Below are positions 53,614 to 62,500 of a DNA stretch of 64,000 bases, in pieces. This DNA is from CAZICM01 sp964537685 (GTDB lineage Bacteria; Myxococcota_A; Polyangia; Polyangiales; Polyangiaceae). The stretch spans positions 1 through 64,000 of the forward strand of contig CAZICM010000025.1 in assembly GCA_964537685.1 (NCBI GenBank). Direction: 5' to 3'. The position numbers and the translations under genes are program-made. Every line of letters starts with the position of its first letter. Position 1 is the stretch's first letter. The notes under the pieces were generated by a model, which made no database searches, was not told where the DNA came from, and saw nothing but the letters and a program-made list of their open reading frames with translations.

Positions 53614-54219
53614 ATGCGCCGGATAGGTTTTTGGCCCAGCCTTCTTGCATGCGGGCTTTCCGTTTTCCTGGCGGGGGCGTGTATCGACACGGCCAAGCCT
53701 GCCCCCAAGAACCCGCTTCCGCTAAAGAACACCAAGACCCCGGAAGGCGCCAGCCTCGAGATCGCTTGTGTGCCCACCGGCGTTGAAATGTGCTTTGACG
53801 CCATCGATAACAACTGCAACGGCATACTCGACGAAGGCTGCGGCCTGCACACGGGCATTCTTCAGTTTACAATCGCATGGGCCGAACCTGAAGCCGATGT
53901 TGACCTCAATGTGTATGACACATCCGGCGAACTATCCCGCGTCGGCGAAGCAACCCTCGATGGCTTGATGAAAGACCGGGATTGTCCTCGGGTCAGCGGC
54001 GAATGCCAGGGGCAAAATGTCGAAAACGTGTTCTTGAGCGAAGGCGAACCCAAGCGCGGACGCTACCGTGTCGTCGTTCGCCTCGACAAGCTCAATGGCG
54101 CCACGGCGCCCATTCGGGTAAGGCTCGGGGTACGGGCAGGCCAGAAAAGCTATGGGATGAATCTTTCACTTTCCCCCGGCGCGGCCACAGAGGAATCCGA
54201 ATTTAGTTTCACCCTGTAG
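53614..54219 (+). CDS. Lipoprotein with DNNCNG-type motif
   Basis: The 201-residue protein has a signal peptide with the lipobox LAGAC. After a short Pro/Lys spacer comes a Cys pair around DAIDNNCNGILDEGC, the Asp/Asn-rich motif found in metal-binding surface proteins of myxobacteria and in MopE-like repeats. The rest is beta-rich (FTIAWAEPEADVDLNVYD, then RVRLGVRAGQKSYG), probably a small beta-sandwich. It is the third gene of module 2, 14 bases downstream. Its stop overlaps the end of the convergent BatA-like gene by 11 bases. Confidence 0.78.
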   Translation: MRRIGFWPSLLACGLSVFLAGACIDTAKPAPKNPLPLKNTKTPEGASLEIACVPTGVEMCFDAIDNNCNGILDEGCGLHTGILQFTIAWAEPEADVDLNVYDTSGELSRVGEATLDGLMKDRDCPRVSGECQGQNVENVFLSEGEPKRGRYRVVVRLDKLNGATAPIRVRLGVRAGQKSYGMNLSLSPGAATEESEFSFTL

Positions 54220-56266
54220 ATGCGGGTTTGGGCGTGCTGGAGTTCTGATGTAAGGTTCTCAGCACCAATTCTCCCACCAGCAAACCCAACAACAGCAGCG
54301 CCAAAATCGGCGAAATATCAAGAGCATTTTCCATTCCCCCAAGCTTTGCCGCGCCCTCGCTCGGCCGGAGGGGCCTGGGCTTAAAGCGCAACTCCCGTTC
54401 CGCAATTACCACGGCCCGCTTGGAACGCTCCCCATCCAGAATCAGCTCATACAAGCCCGCCAGCGCCGGTGTCGCCGAAGGCCGCCCATCCGAAACAGCT
54501 ACGTTAATCGCCTTTTTCGAACCGGGACCTCCCTCTGCGCTCAACAAGGCCACATCCACCTTGGCAAAACCATCGAAAGCCCATGTTTCCCCTGCTTCAA
54601 TGCGGGTTTTGCCCCCGCGCGCCCTCGCCGTGTCCAAAAACCGATCCAAGAGCGACAAAAACGCAGGCCGCAGCGCTAAATCACTCTCGTCGGTACCAAA
54701 AGGCAAAGTGAGCGCAAATACAACCCCACGCCCCATCGTCCGCCTCATCAGAAAGGGAGCCCCATCCGCCCACTTTACCAGCACATCCATCCCTTGTGGG
54801 CCTGATGCGTCCAAGGTCGCCCGGCCCACAGGTGCAAGTTCTGTCAAGCTCTCTGCGGATGCACCAAAAAAAGCCGCCGATGCTACCTCGATCCCATCCA
54901 CAGGTGATGCTCCATAACGCACCACCCCAGGCACCATCGGCTCAAAACTGGCTCCCAAAGGCGCGCTGGCCGCTTTGGGTCCCAGTGTAAGCAGCAAACA
55001 CCCGCCCCGCTCGACCCATTCCGCAATGGCGCTCCGCACCTCGGGTGTAAATCCAGGGGCATCATCTACCAAAAGCGCGGCATGAGCCGCCAAATCCCCC
55101 GCATGCTCGGGGACCAAGGGCAAGGGCCGGAGCGACACATCCTTGGAAAGCGCCGCCGCCGCTTGTTCAATAGGAGGAGGCCCTCCCGTCGCAATCTGCG
55201 TCGCGGCCGAATCGCTCACCAGCGCCACCGACAAAAGCGCTCCCGCGGGCATCACCGGCGCCCGATCGTTCTCCGCAATCGCGTCTTTGCCTGTGATCGA
55301 CGCGATCAGCAGCTCATCGGCGTTTTCAGGCAATTCCAGCGTAAGCTCTTCCGCCTTTAGCTCGGTGGAAAGAGGAACAGATGCCACCACCAAGGAATCC
55401 TTCTGGGACCGAAGCGCCAGCACCCGCCCTTTGGATGCGCTTTTTGCCTCGCGAGCATCGCCCGCATCGGGACCTTCATGGCTCCCGGCGTGTTCACATA
55501 CCACGCGCACATTCACCCGCCGCCCCGATCGATCGGCCCGGATCAAGGCGCAATCGCTCACTTCGCCCGCAAGCTCGCTCAAAGGCGCCCACAGCGCAAT
55601 CGCATCGTCTCCAGATAATCCAAATGCCTTGTCCTGCCCATCGGCCAAGTCGCTGAGCACGACGATTCGCTTATCGCTTTGAACCAGCCCGCGCAGCAAA
55701 TCCTGCGATAAATTCAAGCCCCCTTCCAAATCGGTCGCCCGATCGCTGGGCTCGAGCGCATTGAGCGCCGCTTTGGCCGCCGCAATATTGGTCGTTGACG
55801 CCAAAGCCACCCGCGCAGGAGCTCCAGCCAGCACAATCGCTACCGCATCGCCTGGAGCAAGTCCATCCAAAAGTTCTCTTGCCCCCACAAGCGCCCGCTC
55901 AAAGCGAGTCTTGTCCTCGCCTGCCAAGGCGTCTTTCGCAACGGGCGCCCTCATGCTCATCGAATCATCGATTAACAGGGCGAGCGCCACATTGGCCCCC
56001 GATGGGCGGGCGACCGTTAGCCGCGAACAGCGCACAAAAGGCGTTGCACCCAAAAGAGCCAACACCAGAACGCTCAGCGCCCGCAGGGCAAACAGCGCCC
56101 GATCCTCCAAAAAACTCCTTCGTCTAGCGATTGGAGGCGTACTTGGGACCAATTTAGCTGGAGCAAAGAACTGTTCTTCCGCCCGTTTGCGCCGAAGCAA
56201 ATGCGCCAGCACGGGAGCGGCCACCAAAAGCCCAATCAGCAGCGCAAGGGCCGTTGCAAAGCTCAT
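54209..56266 (-). CDS. BatA/VWA-domain membrane protein
   Basis: This 685-residue protein begins with the BatA-type N-terminal pair of membrane helices (LALLIGLLVAAPVLAHLLRR and LFALRALSVLVLALLGATPF). A von Willebrand A-like domain follows from about residue 90 with LLIDDSMSMRAP, the metal-site D-x-S-x-S. The remainder is a beta-rich periplasmic region, ending in a single membrane helix (ISPILALLLLGLLVGELVLR). These proteins pair with a MoxR-type ATPase and DUF58 protein in complexes of unknown function (Bat systems of aerotolerance). The DUF58 partner precedes and overlaps by ATGA, but no MoxR ATPase is present on either side. Confidence 0.85.
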   Translation of the reverse strand: MSFATALALLIGLLVAAPVLAHLLRRKRAEEQFFAPAKLVPSTPPIARRRSFLEDRALFALRALSVLVLALLGATPFVRCSRLTVARPSGANVALALLIDDSMSMRAPVAKDALAGEDKTRFERALVGARELLDGLAPGDAVAIVLAGAPARVALASTTNIAAAKAALNALEPSDRATDLEGGLNLSQDLLRGLVQSDKRIVVLSDLADGQDKAFGLSGDDAIALWAPLSELAGEVSDCALIRADRSGRRVNVRVVCEHAGSHEGPDAGDAREAKSASKGRVLALRSQKDSLVVASVPLSTELKAEELTLELPENADELLIASITGKDAIAENDRAPVMPAGALLSVALVSDSAATQIATGGPPPIEQAAAALSKDVSLRPLPLVPEHAGDLAAHAALLVDDAPGFTPEVRSAIAEWVERGGCLLLTLGPKAASAPLGASFEPMVPGVVRYGASPVDGIEVASAAFFGASAESLTELAPVGRATLDASGPQGMDVLVKWADGAPFLMRRTMGRGVVFALTLPFGTDESDLALRPAFLSLLDRFLDTARARGGKTRIEAGETWAFDGFAKVDVALLSAEGGPGSKKAINVAVSDGRPSATPALAGLYELILDGERSKRAVVIAERELRFKPRPLRPSEGAAKLGGMENALDISPILALLLLGLLVGELVLRTLHQNSSTPKPASTG

Positions 56267-57195
56267 CGCCTCGCCTCCGAAATCGCCCTCACAATACGCC
56301 TCACCACCTCTCCCGCCGCTTGCTTGGTGTCGATGGCGATAAATCTCCCGCCTCTTGCCGAGAGCGCCTTATCCCAGCGTTCCTGCAATTCCAATAGCTT
56401 GGCTTTGTATGCATCCCTCACGGTATCGGCATCGGCCTCCACCACCGTGTTGCCTTCCATCGATACGAGCCGCACATGCCCCTCTAATTTCAAGTCGGCC
56501 TCTACAGGGTCAAGCACCTGCACGACAATGGGAATACGCCCTCCCGTCGCCAACGCAAAGAGCGCCGCTTCGGCCTTATCGGGCAAATCGATTAAGTCGG
56601 AAAAAAACACGAGAACGCTCCCTTTGCGGGCCCGCTTGGCGATTGGCATCAGCGCCCGATCCATCGCCCCATCATCGGCACTACAATCCCCCGCCGCGCC
56701 CGCTCCCTCCAGCGCACCGAGAACCCGCTCAAAGGCTTCTCTTCCCGCGGTCGCCGGCAAAGGATGCACATCTCTTCCCCCCAGCCAAGCCAAACCCACC
56801 GGATCCCCGCTTGCCAAAGCCACCCTCGCCAGCGCCGCCGCCAACAGCGCCGCATACGCATACTTTGAACCCGGCGCCCCCGCGCCCCGATAGGCCATCG
56901 AAGCCGTTGCATCCACACACAACCAGAGGGCGCGATCGGTTTCGGTTTCAAACTCCCGGACCATCAGCTTATCGTGCCTGAGCATCGAACGCCTATCCGT
57001 AAAGCGCAAATCATCGCCCGGCACATAAGGCCGCTGCCCTCCAAACTCCACGCCCGGACCCTTGCGCACACTACGGTGCATACCAGCATACACCCCCTCG
57101 GCAATGGCCCGCGCCTTGATGCGCAGAGGGACGAGTTCCCCCCAATCAATATCAAACGTGCCGCTTTTATTCTTGGATTTCGCTTTGGCGCTCAT
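56263..57195 (-). CDS. DUF58-domain protein
   Basis: The 310-residue cytoplasmic protein has the DUF58 signature YVPGDDLRFTDRRSMLRHDK followed by LMVREFETETDRALWLCVD and ATASM, a VWA-like fold. It contains GVYAGMHRSVRKGPGVEF upstream and LVFFSDLIDLP later. DUF58 proteins are usually encoded with a MoxR ATPase and Bat proteins. A GTG three codons earlier is an alternative start. The stop overlaps the next gene, so the pair is translated together. Confidence 0.9.
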   Translation of the reverse strand: MSAKAKSKNKSGTFDIDWGELVPLRIKARAIAEGVYAGMHRSVRKGPGVEFGGQRPYVPGDDLRFTDRRSMLRHDKLMVREFETETDRALWLCVDATASMAYRGAGAPGSKYAYAALLAAALARVALASGDPVGLAWLGGRDVHPLPATAGREAFERVLGALEGAGAAGDCSADDGAMDRALMPIAKRARKGSVLVFFSDLIDLPDKAEAALFALATGGRIPIVVQVLDPVEADLKLEGHVRLVSMEGNTVVEADADTVRDAYKAKLLELQERWDKALSARGGRFIAIDTKQAAGEVVRRIVRAISEARR

Positions 57196-57213
57196 GGAGG
57201 GCACGGTCTGGCT

Positions 57214-57687
57214 TTACTCACAATAAACGGTGGCATTGTGCACGGCCCAACCGCGATAACTTTCTTTGGTCCCAGGTTCTCCACCCAAATCCACGGCTCT
57301 TAGCGTTCCCAGAACACGCATTGGGCCATTACAAGAAATGGGCTCTTTGCTGATAACAATCACCTGTCTGGCGCCCTCGAGCTCGATATAGCCCTGATGA
57401 GAAGGGGGCATACCTGGACCAGAAGGACCTGTAAGCATAGGATGCTGAGCGACCAGAGTTGGGGCTTTTCCCTTGAGCTGAACGAGCCGATCGGCACAAT
57501 TTTCCCAAGGAACCTGAGGCCCTGGCTCACAGACGGGCGGAGCGGCGGTGGCTGTGGGCTGGGCGGTAGGGAGCGATGAAGCCACAGGGGTTGAGCTTGA
57601 AGAATCGGGCGAAGTGGATGTTTTTGGTTCCTCGGCGGGGTGGCAGGAGGCGAGGAGAAAGAGAGGCAGGAGCTGAGAAAAGCGCAT
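57214..57687 (-). CDS. Small lipoprotein
   Basis: The 157-residue protein has a signal peptide (FSQLLPLFLLASC) with lipobox LLASC. A Ser/Thr/Pro-rich spacer of about 45 residues precedes a folded C-terminal half of about 100 residues with four Cys. That half is not recognised. I start at the ATG that immediately precedes the signal peptide; an earlier in-frame start would place it too far inside. It lies 18 bases before the DUF58 gene in the same direction, so it may be in the same transcript. Its upstream end faces the alcohol dehydrogenase gene. Confidence 0.65.
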   Translation of the reverse strand: MRFSQLLPLFLLASCHPAEEPKTSTSPDSSSSTPVASSLPTAQPTATAAPPVCEPGPQVPWENCADRLVQLKGKAPTLVAQHPMLTGPSGPGMPPSHQGYIELEGARQVIVISKEPISCNGPMRVLGTLRAVDLGGEPGTKESYRGWAVHNATVYCE

Positions 57688-57769
57688 GGATTGGGCGTAT
57701 ACCAGACGCAGAAGCGAATGAGGAGGGGAAATCTTTGGGAGACTGCGCATTGCATGTTAAGGTCGCCCC

Positions 57770-58807
57770 ATGCAAAGCGAAGCAATGGCTCTCTCTTCCC
57801 ATGGCGGCCCCGAGGTTCTCGAACGCATTTCCCTTGAAATTCCCGAACCTGGACCCCGCGAAGTCCGCGTCCACGTTCACGCCGTCGCCATGAATCATAT
57901 GGATCTCTGGGTACGCAAAGGCGGCCCCGCCTTCAAACTCCAATATCCCCATCGTTTGGGCTGCGATATCGCCGGTGTTGTCGATGCGCTGGGCCCAGGC
58001 GCAAAATCCGCCACCGTCGGCGAGCGCGTCATGCTCCAGCCCGGCCTCTCCTGCGGAACCTGCAAAGCCTGCCTCGCCGGACGCGATAATCTCTGCCGCT
58101 CTTATAAAATATTTGGCGAAAATGCTCAGGGCGGTTATGTGCGCCATATCAATGTGCCGGATATCAATTTGATCAAAATCGGCGACAGCTTGAGCTTCGA
58201 AAATGCCGCAGCCCTGCCTCTATGCACGCTTACCGCCTATCAAATGGCCGTTCGCAAAGCCAACGTAAAACCTGGCCAAACCGTCGTCGTCCACGCCGCC
58301 GGAAGCGGTGTCTCCTCCATGCTCATCCCCCTGTGCAAACTCTTGGGAGCGACCGTTATCGCCACCACCACCGATGCTCAAAAGGCTCCCAAAGCCAAGG
58401 CCCTGGGCGCCGATTTTGTTATCGTTACATCCGAACAGGATTACATCGGCGAAATCAAAAAACTCACCTCAAAAGCCGGCCCCGACGCGATATTCGATCA
58501 TGTGGGCGGAGATCTTATGGAAAAAGCCATCGCCGCCGTAGCCTGGGGCGGCAAAATTGTCACCTGCGGCGCTACCGGCGCTTTTAAAGCCAATATCGAT
58601 TTAAGACAAATCTTCTTTAGACAAATCGAATTGCTCGGATCAACCATGGGATCTAAATCAGATTTATTGGAAGCCTTGCCTTTTATATTGAATGGTCAGC
58701 TTAGGGCAACGGTGGACCGGGTGATGTCCCTATGGGATGCCCGCGAAGCCCACGAGGCGCTGGAACAGCGAAAAGTCTTTGGAAAAATCGTTCTCCGCGT
58801 TGATTGA
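57770..58807 (+). CDS. Zinc-type medium-chain alcohol dehydrogenase
   Basis: This 345-residue enzyme belongs to the MDR superfamily. NHMDLWVRKG and HRLGCDIAGVVDALGPGAKS mark the N-terminal catalytic domain; the structural zinc cluster is complete in SCGTCKACLAGRDNLC. The cofactor-binding turn is VVHAAGSGVSSMLI (a variant of GxGxxG), and a substrate lid follows. The catalytic zinc ligands appear partly altered, with Asp in LGCDIAG where the family usually has Glu. Quinone reductases and alcohol dehydrogenases both fit; the structural cysteines favour the dehydrogenase side. A nearby second ATG could be the start. Confidence 0.88.
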   Translation: MQSEAMALSSHGGPEVLERISLEIPEPGPREVRVHVHAVAMNHMDLWVRKGGPAFKLQYPHRLGCDIAGVVDALGPGAKSATVGERVMLQPGLSCGTCKACLAGRDNLCRSYKIFGENAQGGYVRHINVPDINLIKIGDSLSFENAAALPLCTLTAYQMAVRKANVKPGQTVVVHAAGSGVSSMLIPLCKLLGATVIATTTDAQKAPKAKALGADFVIVTSEQDYIGEIKKLTSKAGPDAIFDHVGGDLMEKAIAAVAWGGKIVTCGATGAFKANIDLRQIFFRQIELLGSTMGSKSDLLEALPFILNGQLRATVDRVMSLWDAREAHEALEQRKVFGKIVLRVD

Positions 58808-58829
58808 TTAATGAATTAAAAAATTAAAA

Positions 58830-59498
58830 ATGATTCCTTCCCAATACCATCCCTGGATAAAATGGGGCGCCATTCTGATTGGATTGTTTTTGCTGTTCAA
58901 TCTGATCGGATGTGATACCGGCCCCGCCTCCCCGCTGGACTTGGCCACGCGCATCCGCAAGGGCGAAACGGTCGGAATCCAGGGCACGCAGATCTTCAGG
59001 GAAGGCACCGAAAAGCTTATTTTTGAAGGCGGCCACGACAAAGCCATGCGCGTCTTCGCCTTCTCCTGCTCCTGCGGCACCATCATTTTCTTTATGGCCA
59101 TCGAAGCCTGGACCGAACTCGAATCCCGCTTCTGGCAAGCCTTCTGGGCCATCCTCTTTGCGCTCTTGGGCGCTGCCGCCGTCACCGCCCATGGACGTAT
59201 CGTATTGGATTCTAAATCGAAGATAATGACCGAGGATATCTATATACTCGGATTGCATATCAGCAATTTAGACTATCAATACAGTGAAATGGATCGAATC
59301 GGCTATGAAATTGAAACCGATTCCGACGATGCATTCTCGGGCTATGGTCTAAGAATGTATTTTAATAACGGAAAAACGCCCAACAGACTCGTTGGAGGAA
59401 TAAAAAAATCAAAGGATGTGCCAGGCATGCTGGGCCTTATTTCCGAAATGACCGAAGTAAAAATCGAACAGCAAGCGCCTTTACCCGAAAATCCTTAA
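58830..59498 (+). CDS. Membrane protein of unknown function
   Basis: The 222-residue protein has three hydrophobic segments, at about residues 10-27, 70-90 and 98-115 (WAILFALLGAAAVTAHG). The first ends with a Cys after FNLIGC, which may be a lipobox, so it may be either a lipoprotein or a polytopic membrane protein. The C-terminal 100 residues form a soluble domain. I do not recognise it. It is 22 bases downstream of the dehydrogenase and could share its transcript. Confidence 0.65.
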   Translation: MIPSQYHPWIKWGAILIGLFLLFNLIGCDTGPASPLDLATRIRKGETVGIQGTQIFREGTEKLIFEGGHDKAMRVFAFSCSCGTIIFFMAIEAWTELESRFWQAFWAILFALLGAAAVTAHGRIVLDSKSKIMTEDIYILGLHISNLDYQYSEMDRIGYEIETDSDDAFSGYGLRMYFNNGKTPNRLVGGIKKSKDVPGMLGLISEMTEVKIEQQAPLPENP

Positions 59499-59538
59499 GC
59501 GAAAATCCGGCAAGCAGCGATACGCTAGGCGCCCTTCC

Positions 59539-62500
59539 ATGAACCCCGGAGATGTGATCGCCAACCGATTCGTCATTGAACGGCTGGCGGGTACAGGGGG
59601 GATGGGCGCCGTTTACCGGGCGCGGGATCGCACAAGCGGCGCGCCCGTCGCTCTGAAGCTCTTGCCCGCCGGCCATTCCAGGGATGCCGCGCGTTTTATC
59701 CGCGAGGCGCTGACCCTCTCCGAGCTGAATCATCCGGGAATCGTCCGCTATGTCGCGCACGGCGTAACAGCCAAGGACGAGCTCTATCTCGCGATGGAGT
59801 GGCTGGACGGTGAAGATTTGCTGGGCCGGCTGACCAGCACCGGCATGACCATCGCCGAATGCGTGAGGCTCGGGCTGCGCGTCGCTCAAGCGCTGTCGGT
59901 TGTGCATGCGCGCGGCATCGTTCACCGCGATATCAAGCCGACCAATTTAATTTTGCCCGATGGCGATATCGATCGCGTGCGGCTCTTGGATTTTGGAATC
60001 GCGCGCTTTGGCCGGAGTAAGCGGATGACGGTCACTGGAGCGCTCATTGGAACGCCCGGATATATGGCGCCCGAGCAGGCGCGCGCCGAGGCCGTAATCG
60101 ATGCCCGCGCCGATGTGTTTGCGCTGGGCTGCGTGCTCTTCGAATGCTTAACGGGAAGGCCGGCGTTTTCCGCTGAATCGCTGTTGCCGCTGCTCGCAAA
60201 AATTCTCCTCGAAGAAGTGCCGCCCATCAGCGAACTGTGTGTGGGCGTGCCCGATGAGCTGGAAGATCTCATCGCGCGAATGCTCTCCAAAGACCCTGAA
60301 AAAAGGCCAAAAGACGGGGCGGCCGTCGTCTACGAGCTCACGCACTTAATCAACATGCCCGACCGGCCTTCGTTTGTGCCGCCGCCTCCGCCCAGCCGCG
60401 CGCGCGAAGAGCTGACCCGCGGCGAACAAAAGCTTTTGTGTGCGGTGCTCATCGGAAGGGCAAAGGCCGAAGGCGAACGAAAAGAGAACGAATTGCAGGT
60501 TCTCGCGGCGGCCCCCCGGGACAATGCGGCGCGGATTCAAACCTTGCGCGATACGGTCGAACAGCGGGGCGGGCACTTTGTGCCCCTGGCCGATGGTTCG
60601 ATGGCGGCCTTGCTATCGGGCGGTGTATTTGCGGCCGATTTGGCGGCGCAGGCGGCGCGGGCGGCCCTTGCCATGAGGGCGGTGGTGCCCGATCGGCCGA
60701 TGGCCCTCGCAACGGGGCGCGGCGTGGTTGCGGCAAGGCTTCCCGTCGGCGAAGCGCTCGATCGGGCGGGACGCCTGGTGATGCTGGCCGAGGGCGCGAA
60801 AATCGCCCCGAACATCGCCCTGGATGAAGTAACGGCGGGGCTTTTGGGCGCGGGTTTTGAAGTGCGCGGCAGCGACATCTGCCTGATGCTCACGCGCGAG
60901 CGCGATTGGGCCGAGGGAGCGCGCACCCTGCTCGGCAAACCCACATCGTTTGTGGGGCGCGAAAAAGAACTCTCGGCGGTGCTGTCGCTCTTCGATGCCT
61001 GCGCGGATTCACAAGAAGCCCGCTGCATGCTCATCAGCGCCGAACCCGGCGGCGGAAAATCCCGGCTGGGCTACGAATTCATCCAAAAACTCCGCGAGCG
61101 CATCGGGCCTGTGCCCAGCGCGCCCCTATCCGTCTCGGCCGATGCGGTAAAAAGCCAGCGAAGCGCCTTGGAAATATGGACGGCGCGCGGCGATCCAATG
61201 AGCGCGGGCTCGGCCTTTGGACTGCTTGGCCAAGCCTTAAGGCGGGCCTGCGGCATTTTCGACAGCGAACCGGTCACCATCAAACAGCGCAAACTCGCGG
61301 CCCGCGTGGCCCGGCATCACGCTTCATCCGACACGAGCCGGATCGCGCAGTTCTTGGGAGAGCTGATAGGCGCGCCCTATCCCAGCGAAACAAGCGTTCA
61401 ACTGAGAACGGCGCGGCGCGATGCCATGGTGATGGGCGATCAGCTTCGCCGCGCATTTGAAGACTTTTTAGAAGGCGAATGCCTGGCGCAGCCCGTTGTT
61501 CTTTTGCTCGACGATCTACAATGGGGCGATTTGCCCTCGCTGAGTTTTTTGGACTCGGCCCTTCGAAACCTTCAGAAAAAGCCATTATTTGTACTTGGCC
61601 TATCGAGGCCCGAACTCTATTCGCTCTTTCCTGGACTCTGGGCCGAACGCCATGCGCTCAACCTTCGCCTTCCGCCGCTTTCGGCCGCTGCCGGCACAGC
61701 CCTCTCGCGCGAAGTGCTCGGCACCAATGCAAAACCCAAAACCATCGAGCGCCTCGTTGCCCAAGCCAATGGAAACCCGCTCTTTTTAGAAGAACTCATC
61801 CGCGCGGCCGCTTCGGGCCACACCGGAGGCGAAGGCGCTACCGTCGTTGCGATGGTGCAGGCGCGCCTCGAGGGACTGGAAGGCGAAGCCCGCTGGATCT
61901 TGAGAGCGTCCAGCATTTTTGGACAGGTGTTTTGGCAGCGGGGCGTTTCCGCGCTCTTGGGCGGATCGACCCGCGCGGCCCGTATCGGCGAATGGCTCGA
62001 GGCCCTTGTTCGCCGGGAACTGATCGTAAAGCATCCCGAGGCTCGATTTCCCGGCGAAACCGAATACGCCTTTGCCAGCTCGCCCTTGCGCGAAGCGGCC
62101 TATGCCATGCTCACCGAAAACGATCGCAAACTCGGCCACCGATTGGTCGGCGCATGGCTTGAACAGGCCGGCGAAAGCAATTCAATGCTATTGGCCGAGC
62201 ATTACGAGCGCGGAGGCGATTTTCAAAAAGCCGTTCAATGTTATCGCCGCGCGGCGGAACAAGCCTTGGATGGCAACGATTTAGACCGGGCGATGGCGGC
62301 GGCCGACCGGGGCGTACAGCGGGGAGCGCAGGGAGCCGAACTTGGCGCGCTTCGTTTTGTGCAAGCCGAGGCGCATCGCTGGAGGGCCGAATACCTTCAA
62401 GCCGTTCAGCGGGCCAACGAAGCCATGGCCGTCCTCGAGCGGGGCTCCGATTTATGGTGCATGGCCGCCGTCGCTTCGGCCATGGCCAATGGATTGCTTG

